Positions 31,846-41,661 of a stretch of DNA of 64,000 nucleotides are shown here, piece by piece. Below the pieces are notes generated by a model, which worked only from the letters and a program-made list of their open reading frames with translations, made no database searches and was not told the DNA's origin. A program made the translations under genes and the position numbers. Positions within the stretch are counted from its first letter, which is position 1; each line of letters starts with the position of its first letter. Source of the DNA: Paenibacillus sp. JNUCC-31 (GTDB taxonomy: Bacteria; Bacillota; Bacilli; Paenibacillales; Paenibacillaceae); NCBI RefSeq assembly GCF_014844075.1, contig NZ_CP062165.1, positions 2,914,001 through 2,978,000 on the forward strand, read 5' to 3'.

Positions 31846-32877
31846 ATGAATATCAAAACGATAGCCCGTTTAGCCGGCGTGTCTGTAGCAACGGTATCCA
31901 AGATCATCAACAACTATCCAGATATCGGCGAGGAGACTCGCCAACGAGTGCTCAAGATTATGGAAGAGACCGGCTATCGTCCTTCTTCTTCAGCCAAAAC
32001 GCTCGCGACCAAAAAATCCAACCTTGTTGGCGTTGTATTTGCAGGGAAACTGAACGTCGATTTCAGCCACCCTTTCTTTGTAGAAGTCATCAATGCTTTT
32101 AAAAAACAGATTGGCTTGCTTGGATATGATCTGCTATTCTTCTCCAATGAGAAATTTCTGGATCAGGGCGAGGACTACTTGGCGCGATCGAAGTATTTTC
32201 AAGTAGATGGCTGCATTATTATTGCAGGGGATGAAGTGGAGAGCAGTGTATTCGACCTTGATGCAAGCCCCATTCCTTGTATCGGAATTGACATCGAGCT
32301 TACAGGACAGAGCTCCTGTTACATCATGTCGGATAACGAGAAGATCTCAACCAAGGTTGTAGAGCAATTTTATATGAACGGATACCGGCAAATTGGTTTT
32401 ATCGGACTAGAGCGGGCCTCTCTAGTGATGCAACAGAGGGAGCAGGCCTTCAAACGTTCCCTAAAGCAGTTTAGTCTCGAGGAGAACCCCGAATGGGTGG
32501 TATACAGCAAAGATTATGCCGCGGTGGACGGATACGAAGCCGCAAAAAAAATGCTCACCTGTGAAGTCCTGCCACGCGCTGTATTTGCAGCCACGGATCT
32601 GCTTGCATTCGGAGCTATCCGCGCCTTTAAGGAAGCGGGGCTGCGCATTCCGGAGGATATTGCCGTTGCCGGTTGCGACGATATCGAGGCCTGCCGTTAT
32701 ACCGATCCGCCGCTAACCACCGTCAAGCAGGATACCGACAAAATTGGACGCCTTGCTGCCATGATTCTGTTCGATCTGATGAACAAACAGATGGATAACC
32801 GCTGCATTAAAGTAGAGCCGGAACTGGTTCTGCGTCAATCATGCGGCACAGCGATGTTGTTGGAACAGGAGATTTGA
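31846..32877 (+). CDS. LacI family transcriptional regulator
   Basis: A 343-residue repressor. The N-terminal HTH is NIKTIARLAGVSVATVSKIINN with the hinge EETGYRPSSSAKTLATKKSN, followed by a periplasmic-binding-protein-like sugar sensor domain (about 60-340) that ends by the usual DTDKIGRLAAMILFDLMN segment. RBS GAGGGATG precedes the ATG. It is divergent from the binding-protein/permease operon and flanked by matching palindromes, so it is the likely local repressor responding to the imported sugar. Confidence 0.93.
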   Translation: MNIKTIARLAGVSVATVSKIINNYPDIGEETRQRVLKIMEETGYRPSSSAKTLATKKSNLVGVVFAGKLNVDFSHPFFVEVINAFKKQIGLLGYDLLFFSNEKFLDQGEDYLARSKYFQVDGCIIIAGDEVESSVFDLDASPIPCIGIDIELTGQSSCYIMSDNEKISTKVVEQFYMNGYRQIGFIGLERASLVMQQREQAFKRSLKQFSLEENPEWVVYSKDYAAVDGYEAAKKMLTCEVLPRAVFAATDLLAFGAIRAFKEAGLRIPEDIAVAGCDDIEACRYTDPPLTTVKQDTDKIGRLAAMILFDLMNKQMDNRCIKVEPELVLRQSCGTAMLLEQEI

Positions 32878-32935
32878 ACGATGTAGTTGTATGGTCTGTA
32901 TCAGAGGGTGTATGTTGCAAAGTAGATGCATGACA

Positions 32936-32971
32936 AAAACGAGCCTTGGAATGACTTCCATGGCTCGTTTG
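32936..32971. terminator. Bidirectional intrinsic terminator
   Basis: AAACGAGCC-ttGGAA pairs with TTCC-atGGCTCGTTT between the convergent lacI-type and cydC genes. Confidence 0.85.
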
Positions 32972-33025
32972 GTGTTTAGAAAGAATCGACATTCTCTCTA
33001 GAATGTTGTTATACCAGGAGTCCTG

Positions 33026-34975
33026 CTATTTGGAAGTGACAGGAGGCAGCTTCAACTCCGCTGTCAGCAAGTCAGACCACCCCGGTCGATCAAGTTCAAC
33101 GAGACGGCGGTAACGCTCTTCCCGAGCCAGCAATTGTTCGTGAGAACCTTGCATCGTAATCTGTCCATTTTCCATAAAAACAAGTTCGTCCATTCGTTCC
33201 GCTCCCATCAGATGATGGGTGACCCAGATCATTGTTTTGCCCTGCATGCTCTCCAGAATAGTGCGCATGAGCGCTCTTTCCGTCATCGGATCAAGCCCTA
33301 CCGTTGGTTCATCGAAAATAACGACAGGCGTCTCGCGAAGGAGTACCCGGGCCAGTGCAATCCGCTGTCTTTCTCCACCAGAGAAACGAAGTCCTGTCTC
33401 CAGCATCGGGGTATGATAACCCTGCGGCAAGGATTCAATGAGATCGGATAGACCTACTTGCGCAGCCACTCGCTGGATTTCTTCGTCTGTCGCATGCGGA
33501 CGGCCGATTCTCAGGTTGTTGGCTACCGTTGTATCAAATAGATGCGGACTTTGGTTTAGCACTGCAATGACATCTGTTATATTTTCGCCCATCGATTGTA
33601 CGGGAAGATCATTGAAGATTACATTCCCGGCGGATGGGAGCAACGCACCCTGAATGAGCTTCAGAAGGGTTGATTTTCCACCACCACTGCGACCGAGAAT
33701 AGCCAAGCGTTTGCCCTGAGGAAGATGAAGGGATACCTCCTGCACTGCACACGGGGCATCTGGCGTATAACGATAACTCACCTGATCGATCTGAATGTCG
33801 GCTCGCAGCCTGGGCGGAATGCGCAAGCGGATACGTTGGGCCAAAGCTCTTTCCGTACGCTCCGGGGAACCCAGTTGCTCTCCAACTACTAGATTGCTGC
33901 CTGATAAGCCTGAGGTCTTATCCCCTTTGGCTCTGGCCGCTGCATCCGCTTCTTCGGTTCCAGACTGGTCTGGCTTATGCTCTTCACCTTCCAAGTGCTG
34001 CAATCGTTCCATCGATTCACGATACTGCGGGATATGCTCCACGGCATCTCCTACGGGCAGCAGTGCTTCCGTGAGTGGAAACAGCACCAGCACAAATGCA
34101 GCAATCATGACCGCAGGCAGCTGCCCGGCAGAAGCCACACTTCCCGCCCATAAGGTCACGGATACCACCATCAGCCCAATCACGCACTGGGCAGCCAGAT
34201 CACGCCAGCGGGTCCATTGCCGCAAGCGCAGCCGAATCATATCTGTCTGCCCTTCAGCCTCTTCCTGCCGACGCACAAATTCTTCAGCTCGTCCACTCGC
34301 TAGCCAATCCCCAAGTCCAAGCACACCATCTGTCAGACGAGTGTACAACTTGGCATTCTCCCGCTTCAGCCGAACCCGTAACTTCCACGTCACTCGGAGG
34401 GATATGGCTGGCAGCACAGCGACCAGAAACAGCATATACAGACCCATCCACAGTGCAAAGCCCAGATCGATGCTGCCAAAAGTCACAACCGCGCCTCCGT
34501 ACATCACAAGTGCGGTAACCGCCGGAAATACCGTACGCAGGTAAATATCCTGCAGTCGTTCTACGTCCTCTGCGAGAGCTCCAAGTACGTCTCCCGTCTG
34601 CATGCGGGAGCGCAGGAACAGTGCCTGCGGCTCCAGAATCCGATACAGCTTCACGCGCTGATCCGCGAGTATACGCAGCACCGCATCATGTCCGGCCAAT
34701 CGTTCGACATACCGGAATACGGCACGGAAAATCCCGAATGCACGAACACCCACGATCGGTACATATACCATCAAAATATTTTCAGGACGGAGCGCCGACT
34801 TGGAGATCAGAAATCCGGAGGTGAAGAGCAGGAGGACAGCACATAACGTAGCGCAGATCCCCAGCGCAATGACTGCCACGAGTCTCCAGCGGTACTGAGC
34901 CGCATACGGAGTGATCCAGCTATTCTTTTTGTCCCCGCTTCGGGCTGTTTCTGTCTGCTCATATCCGGCTCTCAT
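33026..34975 (-). CDS. cydC: Thiol reductant ABC exporter subunit CydC
   Basis: A 649-residue half-transporter: six-helix membrane domain (about residues 30-320) and C-terminal ATPase with Walker A GRSGGGKST, signature FSGGERQR and Walker B VVIFDEP. CydDC exports cysteine and glutathione in E. coli and is needed to assemble cytochrome bd. A charged linker of about 60 residues (EEHKPDQSGTEEADAAARAKG onward) between the two domains is longer than usual. It is the last gene of cydABDC, one base after cydD. Confidence 0.93.
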   Translation of the reverse strand: MRAGYEQTETARSGDKKNSWITPYAAQYRWRLVAVIALGICATLCAVLLLFTSGFLISKSALRPENILMVYVPIVGVRAFGIFRAVFRYVERLAGHDAVLRILADQRVKLYRILEPQALFLRSRMQTGDVLGALAEDVERLQDIYLRTVFPAVTALVMYGGAVVTFGSIDLGFALWMGLYMLFLVAVLPAISLRVTWKLRVRLKRENAKLYTRLTDGVLGLGDWLASGRAEEFVRRQEEAEGQTDMIRLRLRQWTRWRDLAAQCVIGLMVVSVTLWAGSVASAGQLPAVMIAAFVLVLFPLTEALLPVGDAVEHIPQYRESMERLQHLEGEEHKPDQSGTEEADAAARAKGDKTSGLSGSNLVVGEQLGSPERTERALAQRIRLRIPPRLRADIQIDQVSYRYTPDAPCAVQEVSLHLPQGKRLAILGRSGGGKSTLLKLIQGALLPSAGNVIFNDLPVQSMGENITDVIAVLNQSPHLFDTTVANNLRIGRPHATDEEIQRVAAQVGLSDLIESLPQGYHTPMLETGLRFSGGERQRIALARVLLRETPVVIFDEPTVGLDPMTERALMRTILESMQGKTMIWVTHHLMGAERMDELVFMENGQITMQGSHEQLLAREERYRRLVELDRPGWSDLLTAELKLPPVTSK

Positions 34976-34976
34976 C

Positions 34977-36851
34977 TCACACCGCCTCCATCTGGGCCTG
35001 AATCATCTGGTAATATACACCTTGTCGGGCCAACAATTCCTCATGCGTTCCTGTCTCTGCAACCGTGCCGCCATCCATCACGATAATCCGGTCCATATGC
35101 GGCATCCAGTGCAGTCGATGTGTTGCCAGAAAAACCAGCTTGCCCTCAAATAGCGGCAGCATCGTCTGTTTCAGTTCATACTCCGTTTCCACATCCAGAT
35201 GCGCAGTCGGCTCATCCAGCAGCAGGATTGGCCGTGCACTAAGCAAAGCCCTCGCCAGAGCCACTCGCTGCTCCTGTCCGCCGCTGAGCTGCCTTCCCCC
35301 AGCTCCAATAAACTCCTGCATCCCATTGGGCAAGGAGGAAGCAAGCTTATGCAAACCGGCTGCGTGAATGGCTTCGCCCACCTCCGCATCCGAAGCTTCA
35401 GGCATATAGAATCGAACATTATCCGCCAGACTTCCACTGAAGATGTATGGATGCTGCGGGATGGCCGCCGTTTGTTCTCTCCAATCTTCCATCATCTCTG
35501 GAGATAAGGACTGACCGTTGTATAAGACTTGGCCTGAAGTAAGCGGCTGAAAACCTGCAAGTACGTCAATCAGGGTTGATTTCCCTGCTCCGCTCGCTCC
35601 GATAATCCCTACTTTGCCAAGACCAGAAACCTGAAACGTTACATCATTCAGCGAACATGGCCCGTCTTCCTCATGCCTCACCTGCACATTGGTAAGTGCC
35701 AATCTGCTCGTCGCCTCCCATGAGAACGTCGATGAAGGAACGACAACGCCACCCCCTGCATTTTGCTCACCCAATATCACCCGTATCGTGGATGGAGACA
35801 CATCACTTTGGCCAGAAGAAGGTTTAGTCGAAGAGGATTCTCCGTTCTTTTCTGACACACCATGTAGAACAGCACTCGCATACGCTTCCTTTTGCTTAAG
35901 CTCGGCTGCTTTCCCTCGTTCAATCATCTGACTGATCGCTTCCCCGGCCTCCTTACCGTCCAGTGTCGCATGGTAATCTGCACCTACCATTCGTACAGGC
36001 AGGAAGTATTCCGGCGCGAGAATCAGTACGGTCAGTGCTGGTCCAAGCAGCATATGCCCTTCCGTCAGACGCAGCCCCAAGCCAACCGCCACCGAAGCCA
36101 CCGACAGCATGGTGAAGAAATCAAGTGCGAAGGAGGACAGAAAAGCCATGCGAAGGGTAGACATCGTAGCCTTGCGATAGCGCTGACTCACCCGGATAAT
36201 CGTTTCCGCATGTTTGCCGCTCTGGCCCAGTGTTTTTAGCGTTTCCAGTCCACGCAGCGTATCTACAAAGTGGTTTGCCAGCGCTTTGTAGGACTTGAAC
36301 TGTCCATCGATCTTGCGCTGTGCGGCCAAACCGACCAAAATCATAAACACGATCAGGATGGGCAGTGTCAGCGTCAAAATAACCCCGGACATCCTATCCA
36401 GCTTGAAGACATAGAACAGAATAACCATTGGCGTGAACCCCATCCCCAGCATTCGGGGAATAAACAGTTCCAGATACGTCTTATACTGGGCTGTTCCTTC
36501 GCGTGCCAGCGTTACCAGGTGCCCTGTTCCTTCCGTTTTGGCAAAACGCGGCCCCAGCCGGAACCACTGCTGCACCATCTGTCTGCGCAGATCGTTTCCT
36601 GTCTTCTCTGCGTACTGCGAAGCAATGAGCTGCAACCAGAAGGATAGGGCATAACGGGCGGCAAAAGCGGCCAGGAACAACAGCAGTACCGGGTACTGCT
36701 TCGTTACGGGCGAACCTTCAAACAGTGCCGTGATCGCCTGTGCCAGCCATTTGGCCTGCATGATTATCGTCATCGCCTGCAGCAGTACCAGCGCTGAAGC
36801 CAGCGCCAGTACAGGCCGGATGCCCGGCAGCTTCAGCAGCCCCCGTCCCAT
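34977..36851 (-). CDS. cydD: Thiol reductant ABC exporter subunit CydD
   Basis: A 624-residue half-transporter with a membrane domain (about 1-310) and an ATPase domain (Walker A GASGAGKST, signature LSGGQEQR, Walker B ILLLDEP, switch histidine in ATHRL). A Ser/Glu-rich insertion of about 60 residues lies between them, a feature shared with the CydC neighbour. It pairs with CydC to form the exporter. The start lies one base after the cydB stop, so the operon is tightly coupled. Confidence 0.93.
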   Translation of the reverse strand: MGRGLLKLPGIRPVLALASALVLLQAMTIIMQAKWLAQAITALFEGSPVTKQYPVLLLFLAAFAARYALSFWLQLIASQYAEKTGNDLRRQMVQQWFRLGPRFAKTEGTGHLVTLAREGTAQYKTYLELFIPRMLGMGFTPMVILFYVFKLDRMSGVILTLTLPILIVFMILVGLAAQRKIDGQFKSYKALANHFVDTLRGLETLKTLGQSGKHAETIIRVSQRYRKATMSTLRMAFLSSFALDFFTMLSVASVAVGLGLRLTEGHMLLGPALTVLILAPEYFLPVRMVGADYHATLDGKEAGEAISQMIERGKAAELKQKEAYASAVLHGVSEKNGESSSTKPSSGQSDVSPSTIRVILGEQNAGGGVVVPSSTFSWEATSRLALTNVQVRHEEDGPCSLNDVTFQVSGLGKVGIIGASGAGKSTLIDVLAGFQPLTSGQVLYNGQSLSPEMMEDWREQTAAIPQHPYIFSGSLADNVRFYMPEASDAEVGEAIHAAGLHKLASSLPNGMQEFIGAGGRQLSGGQEQRVALARALLSARPILLLDEPTAHLDVETEYELKQTMLPLFEGKLVFLATHRLHWMPHMDRIIVMDGGTVAETGTHEELLARQGVYYQMIQAQMEAV

Positions 36852-36852
36852 G

Positions 36853-37866
36853 TCAGTACTCCAGGTGATGCTGATCGTTCAGACGTTTGCGGAAAATGTA
36901 ATAACTCCAGATCTGATAGCCGAGTACAAACGGAAGCAGCGTACATGCCACAATCGTCATCACTTTCAGTGAATATGCACCGGATGAAGCATTGTAGACC
37001 GTCAGATCAAACGCCGAACCCATTGAACTTACCATGACCCTTGGGAACAAGCCGATGAATACGGAGGCGAACGCGATTGCAATCACGGCTCCCGTCATAC
37101 CGAAAGCCCAGGCTTCACGTTTCTGACGCACGAAGTAAGTGGCCAAACCCAATGAAGCAGCGCCCAGGACAACCATAATCCAGAGGGCCCAGCCTCGTAC
37201 GGCGAACACATCAGTCATGAAGTATGTCATCACAGCGTAGACCGCAAGGATCGCGGCCAGCGGCAGCATCAACTTTTTAGCTGTATTCAGGGCACGTTCT
37301 CTGAGATCTCCGACGGTCCGCAATGAAGCAAACAGCAATCCATGCACCAGACACAACAACGTCACACTCAAACCACCTACTACCGTATACGGATTGACGA
37401 TGTCCAGGAAGCCGGGACGAAGCTGCATCTGTGCATCGATAGGTAACCCCTTCATCAGGGTAGCGAAAACAACCCCGAACAGGAACGGCAGTAACGCACT
37501 GGAGACTACAATGATGATATCCCATGTTTTGCGCCAGCGTCCCTGTCTCATCTTGCTGCGGAACTCAAAGGCAACTCCGCGACCGATCAAGGCCAGCAGC
37601 ACCACGACCAGCGGCAGATAAAAACCGCTGAACAGCGTGGCATACCAGTGCGGAAAGGCTGCAAACATGGCACCCCCCGCCGTAATCAGCCAGACCTCAT
37701 TGCCATCCCAGAACGGACCGATCGAGTTGATCAGGGTACGACGTTCACGATCCGTTTTGCCAATAATGGCAGTGGACATGCCCACACCAAAATCAAAACC
37801 CTCCAGAAAGAAAAAACCAACAAACAAGACGGCAATCAGCAAAAACCACAACTCACTTAGTGACAA
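36853..37866 (-). CDS. cydB: Cytochrome bd quinol oxidase subunit II
   Basis: A 337-residue membrane subunit of the bd-type terminal oxidase with eight to nine hydrophobic helices. It begins LSLSELWFLLIAVLFVGFFF and includes GVGMSTAIIGKTDRERR and NSIGPFWDGNEVWLI. The frame is open up to 37956, but those residues are basic and unlike the family. A TTG at 37866 gives the normal length and overlaps the cydA stop by 14 bases; an ATG at 37881 is the alternative. Confidence 0.93.
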   Translation of the reverse strand: MSLSELWFLLIAVLFVGFFFLEGFDFGVGMSTAIIGKTDRERRTLINSIGPFWDGNEVWLITAGGAMFAAFPHWYATLFSGFYLPLVVVLLALIGRGVAFEFRSKMRQGRWRKTWDIIIVVSSALLPFLFGVVFATLMKGLPIDAQMQLRPGFLDIVNPYTVVGGLSVTLLCLVHGLLFASLRTVGDLRERALNTAKKLMLPLAAILAVYAVMTYFMTDVFAVRGWALWIMVVLGAASLGLATYFVRQKREAWAFGMTGAVIAIAFASVFIGLFPRVMVSSMGSAFDLTVYNASSGAYSLKVMTIVACTLLPFVLGYQIWSYYIFRKRLNDQHHLEY

Positions 37867-39268
37867 CAGAATAACCCCCATCCACGCCGAACGGATCGGC
37901 CGATTCATCATGCTCCTCCGGCTTTTCGACTGCATATGGCCCTGCCTTGATTTCACGAACGAACAGATAGACCATCACAATTCCGAGTACCGTATAAGCT
38001 GCTGTAAAAGCAATGGTGGAGAACAAAATCTGTCCTGCGCTTACGTTGGGGGATACCCCGGCTGCAGTCGTCATATAACCAAATACCGTCCACGGCTGCC
38101 TTCCCACCTCAGTCATAATCCACCCAGATGTATTGGCGATAAACGGCAGGGAAATGGCGAATACCATCAGACGCATAAACCATTTGCCTGCTCCCTCCAG
38201 CTTCCGGCGCATCGCCAGGAATGTACCGTATAGAGCTAGCAAAATCATCAATCCGCCCGCAGCAATCATGATGCGGAAGCTCCAGAACGTCGTCCGTACC
38301 GGTGGAATATAGTCCCCTGGTCCATACGTTTGCTCATACTCGGCTTGCAGTTCTTTCATGCCTTTGACACTGCCGGAGAATTTGCTGTAGGACAGGTAAC
38401 TGAGCAATCCGGGGATTTTGATCTCGCCGGAATTCTCCTGTTTGTCCGGATCGATAGCGGCCACCACCGTCCATGGCGCAGGGTCTTCCGTCGTCGTCCA
38501 TGTTCCTTCACTGGCTGCCATTTTCATTGGCTGCGTCTCCACCAGATATTGCGCCTGGAAGTGACCCGAGAAGGCAACACCCAGTGAGGAAACCAGGCCA
38601 ATAAGGATGGCAATGTTAAACGATTTGCGGAAAATCTCCACATCCTGCTTCTTCATCAATTTGAAAGCGCTGATCCCGGTCACTACAAATGCACCCGTCA
38701 TCAAGGCACCAAAGATCGTGTGCGGGAACTCCACCAGCAGTTGACCATTCGTAATCAGTGCAAAAAAATCGTTCATCTCGGCGCGGCCATTATTAATCTC
38801 GAAGCCCACCGGATGCTGCATGAATGAATTGGCTGCCAGAATCCACAGCGCGGACAGGAATGTACCGACAAATACCAGCCAGATACAGGCCAAGTGCACT
38901 TTTTTGGACAAGCGATCCCATCCGAAAATCCAGAGTCCGATAAAGGTAGACTCCATAAAGAACGCCAGTAAGGCTTCCACAGCCAGTGGCGCACCAAATA
39001 CGTCCCCGACAAAACGGGAGTACTCCGACCAGTTCATGCCGAACTGGAATTCTTGCAGAATGCCTGTGACCACACCGACAGCAAAGTTAATCAGGAATAA
39101 TTTCCCCCAGAATTTGGCCATCGTTTTGTAAACTTCCTTACCTTTCACTACGTACAACGTCTCCATAATGGCTACCAGCAGTACAAGACCGATGGACAGC
39201 GGCACAAAAAAGAAATGGAAAATCGTTGTGAGCGCATATTGGATACGCGATAACATGATCGGATCCAT
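37853..39268 (-). CDS. cydA: Cytochrome bd quinol oxidase subunit I
   Basis: A 471-residue heme-bearing subunit that oxidises quinol and reduces oxygen at high affinity. It begins MLSRIQYALTTIFHFFFVPLSIG, with the first heme-ligand histidine in FHFFFV, and contains GRQPWTVFGYMTT. Its length indicates the short quinol-binding loop type found in Bacillus. First gene of cydABDC; two Rex-like palindromes lie upstream, which fits induction when NADH is high and oxygen low. Confidence 0.95.
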   Translation of the reverse strand: MDPIMLSRIQYALTTIFHFFFVPLSIGLVLLVAIMETLYVVKGKEVYKTMAKFWGKLFLINFAVGVVTGILQEFQFGMNWSEYSRFVGDVFGAPLAVEALLAFFMESTFIGLWIFGWDRLSKKVHLACIWLVFVGTFLSALWILAANSFMQHPVGFEINNGRAEMNDFFALITNGQLLVEFPHTIFGALMTGAFVVTGISAFKLMKKQDVEIFRKSFNIAILIGLVSSLGVAFSGHFQAQYLVETQPMKMAASEGTWTTTEDPAPWTVVAAIDPDKQENSGEIKIPGLLSYLSYSKFSGSVKGMKELQAEYEQTYGPGDYIPPVRTTFWSFRIMIAAGGLMILLALYGTFLAMRRKLEGAGKWFMRLMVFAISLPFIANTSGWIMTEVGRQPWTVFGYMTTAAGVSPNVSAGQILFSTIAFTAAYTVLGIVMVYLFVREIKAGPYAVEKPEEHDESADPFGVDGGYSVVTK

Positions 39269-39392
39269 ACCGTTACCCCTTCTTTCTGTTCATATCGCAG
39301 TTTTCGTATTTGACATTGAAGCCCCTTCTTCAGTTTCTGTCAGCCAAACACGTATTGATGAACGTATTGTGCCAGATTGACTATTTTATACA

Positions 39393-39447
39393 TGTGACAA
39401 TTATCACAAAGCCTGCCATGACAGCGAAAAAAAGTGACGACGGTCAC
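39393..39447. promoter_or_regulatory. Two Rex-like operators upstream of cydA
   Basis: TGTGACAATTATCACA (39393-39408) closely matches the Rex consensus TTGTGAA-N4-TTCACAA. A second palindrome, GTGAC-N4-GTCAC (39434-39447), is centred 40 bases further upstream. Rex control of cydABD is established in B. subtilis and other Bacillota. Confidence 0.65.
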
Positions 39448-39710
39448 ACAATAGATAAAATTAAGCCTAATCTTTGGGCTTGCCAGCTTCGTCTATTCAC
39501 GGAAGATGCTCATGTTTGGGACGGAATGCCCATATGTTAGTGTCAGGCATTAAATATGCTGTGCAAAGAAGGGCATTACATATTGAGTCATTGGAATCAG
39601 TGGATTCATTGATATCATTCAAAGCAGCGCCAATCCGATGTTTATCAGGTGGTGCTGCTTCAATCCATGAACGGACAAAAATGCAAATGAAACGAGGTGA
39701 TTTGTCGATG

Positions 39711-39892
39711 GAAGAGCTGTCTCCGATCCCGGACCCGGAGCCTCATCAAGGGGTAGATGCAGAAGAGTCAAGTACGGCTCTGCCTGCCTTTCGTTATATA
39801 CTTTTCCCTCGGAAAGGAGGATGGTCGGCTTTTCCCTATAGATGGAGCTGCTGGATCATGCCGTCCAGCAACTGCTGGGGGAGATGCCATGA
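39711..39892 (+). pseudogene. Small ORF, probably frameshifted, upstream of the glycosyltransferase
   Basis: An ATG at 39711 behind AACGAGGTG opens a frame beginning MEELSPIPDPEPHQG and continuing through FRYILFPRKGGWSAFP. Past about 39835 that frame becomes Trp/Cys-rich and unconvincing, while another frame gives MELLDHAVQQLLGEMP and stops at 39892, overlapping the glycosyltransferase ATG by ATGA. The pieces suggest a ~60-residue coupled gene broken by a frameshift. Between cydA and this ORF (39448-39710) I see no other gene. Confidence 0.4.
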
Positions 39893-40665
39893 TGCTGGAT
39901 AATCATCAGGAAACAGACCTATGCAGAGAGCTGTTCTCCATTCGTCGTGTTCGTAAAAATCAGGGTAATAAATTGACCGCGATGCTGCAGGTTCGTAACG
40001 AGCGTGGGCGATATCTGGAGGAAGTACTGGACGATCTGAGTGAATTCGTGGATGAGATCGTCATTGTGGACGATGCTAGCACAGATGGAACACCCAACAT
40101 ATGCAGAGCCTATCCAAAGGTCGTTCGGCTGGAAGTACTGGAAAAGCCTTTATTTGCTGAGGAATGGCGATTACGCAACGCCCTGTGGCAAGCAGCCGTG
40201 GGTACCGATCCGGATTGGCTGCTCTCCGTAGATGCCGATGAGTTGTACAGTAAAGAGGCCAAGAACGCCATACGCGCACTGATTAATCAGGAGCATTCAG
40301 ACTGGATCGCCTTCCGGTTTTACGATATGTGGGGTGGTCGAACCCACTATCGGGAAGATAACCTTTGGGGGCTGCACAGAAGGCACACCGCTTCGCTTGT
40401 CCGTTATATGCCGGGTTATCCCTATTTTTATCCGCAGCAAAATCATCATGTGCCTCGTCTCCCCTTGCCCTGTACCGTCTTGCCCGGAATCCGTACGGAA
40501 TTGAAGGTTCAGCATCTGGGCTGGGCAGGAAGTCTGGAGGATCGGGTTCGGAAATATTTGCGTTATAAACGAATTGATCCACACGGCGAGTGGGGCAGCC
40601 TGGAGCATTATGAATCGATTCTTGATCCGGAGCCCCGGCTGATTCCCTGGAAGGAGGAAAGGTGA
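39889..40665 (+). CDS. Glycosyltransferase family 2 protein
   Basis: A 258-residue GT-A enzyme: LTAMLQVRNERGRYLEEVLDDL, the nucleotide-binding VDEIVIVDDASTDGT, and the metal site LLSVDADELYS (a DxD motif). It ends with HLGWAGSLEDRVRKYLRYK. Expected to transfer a sugar from a UDP- or similar donor to an unknown acceptor. The start is one of two adjacent ATGs (39889, 39892) behind GGGGGAG; an upstream ATG at 39757 has no RBS. The stop is followed within one base by the next ORF, so this is an operon with the GT4 relic and a methyltransferase. Confidence 0.83.
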   Translation: MMLDNHQETDLCRELFSIRRVRKNQGNKLTAMLQVRNERGRYLEEVLDDLSEFVDEIVIVDDASTDGTPNICRAYPKVVRLEVLEKPLFAEEWRLRNALWQAAVGTDPDWLLSVDADELYSKEAKNAIRALINQEHSDWIAFRFYDMWGGRTHYREDNLWGLHRRHTASLVRYMPGYPYFYPQQNHHVPRLPLPCTVLPGIRTELKVQHLGWAGSLEDRVRKYLRYKRIDPHGEWGSLEHYESILDPEPRLIPWKEER

Positions 40666-40666
40666 G

Positions 40667-40993
40667 ATGGGCGTAGTCAGCATTTTGACACACAGCTTCA
40701 CCGATGGCTATAACCGGGATTTCAGCCGGGTGTTCGGCGGAGGTTTGGAACGTTATATCCTTGACTTGTGCAGTGTGATCCTCGGATTGGGACATATTCC
40801 CGAGGTTCATCAGCTGTCCTATTTCGGAGCGTTTCAGGCGCGGACGGGTTGGCGGGCCGAACGGGAGCGGCTGGGTATCTATGCCCGCGAGACAGCGCTG
40901 TCCTACGACATATCCCATTGGCGGTGCAGGTGGAGTACGGTATTGGAATCTTTTCTGGCGGAAGCAGGACTGAAGGAGGGAATTCGGGGATGA
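40667..40993 (+). pseudogene. Glycosyltransferase family 4 relic with internal deletion
   Basis: The 108-residue frame starts like a GT4 enzyme: VSILTHSFTDGYNRDFSRVF then GGGLERYILDLCSVILGLGH and PEVHQLSYFGAFQ. From about residue 60 it becomes RERLGIYARETALSYDISHW and RWSTVLESFLAEAGL, which resembles the C-terminal end of such enzymes. The whole donor-binding middle of a ~370-residue protein is missing. The reading frame is kept, so a short protein may still be made, but it cannot be a normal GT4. RBS GGAGGAAAGG precedes the ATG; its end overlaps the methyltransferase start. Confidence 0.6.
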
Positions 40994-41661
40994 TGGATAT
41001 GCCTAATACAACGGAATTCATCGAATCGAGATACATTCGGGAAAGTGATCCCAGAACGGATACGTTGGTCTTCCCACTGCATCCTGCGTGGTGGAGCCGC
41101 CCGTACGAATACGAATGGGCACGCCAGTTTGCATGCCAGGAAAACGTCGTACTTGATGCGGCCTGCGGCATATCCCATCCCTTCAAGTTCTGGCTGGCGG
41201 AGCACTGCCGGGAAGTTCATGCCTGTGATTGGGATGAGCGCATTTTGTCCAGAGAAGCGATTCGGCTGGATATCGCGTCTAATTTTGGTGATCAGGCAGC
41301 CCTTGACCTGCCGGAATCGAGCCTGGATCGACTGCATCTTGCGCAGGCCAATCTGGCTCAGCTACCGTATGAATCCGAGATGTTTGATAGCGTATTCTGC
41401 ATCTCTGTGTTGGAGCATCTGGATACAGGCACCATGCTGCGGGCCTTTCGCGAATTCGCCAGAGTGCTGAAACCAGACGGACGGCTGATTACCACGTTCG
41501 ATGTGCCCGAGATGCGTCCGGACCTGCTGGAGACGATTATGGCCGTTACCGGACTGAAGATTGAAGGCAAACTGAACGTACAAGAACCGGAGGATGCCAT
41601 CTGGTCCGACATGTATGGCCCGCCTATCCGCTGTTTTCGTGCGGTTATCTGTAAACAGTAA
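40990..41661 (+). CDS. Class I SAM-dependent methyltransferase
   Basis: A 223-residue methyltransferase of the Methyltransf_11 type. Motif I is VVLDAACGISHPFKFW, motif II contains VHACDWDERIL, and post-motifs are FDSVFCISVLEHLD and LKPDGRLITTFDVP. The ATG at 40990 (adjacent ATG at 40993) follows GGAGGG; the longer frame from 40768 is not used, as it runs through the upstream ORF. Third gene of the small glycan cluster; it may methylate a sugar or a cell-surface component. Confidence 0.82.
   Translation: MMDMPNTTEFIESRYIRESDPRTDTLVFPLHPAWWSRPYEYEWARQFACQENVVLDAACGISHPFKFWLAEHCREVHACDWDERILSREAIRLDIASNFGDQAALDLPESSLDRLHLAQANLAQLPYESEMFDSVFCISVLEHLDTGTMLRAFREFARVLKPDGRLITTFDVPEMRPDLLETIMAVTGLKIEGKLNVQEPEDAIWSDMYGPPIRCFRAVICKQ

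Noticed and set aside
33795..34544. A 249-codon plus-strand frame over cydC
   Set aside because: Serine/arginine-rich and antisense to clear CydC motifs; no ribosome binding site.
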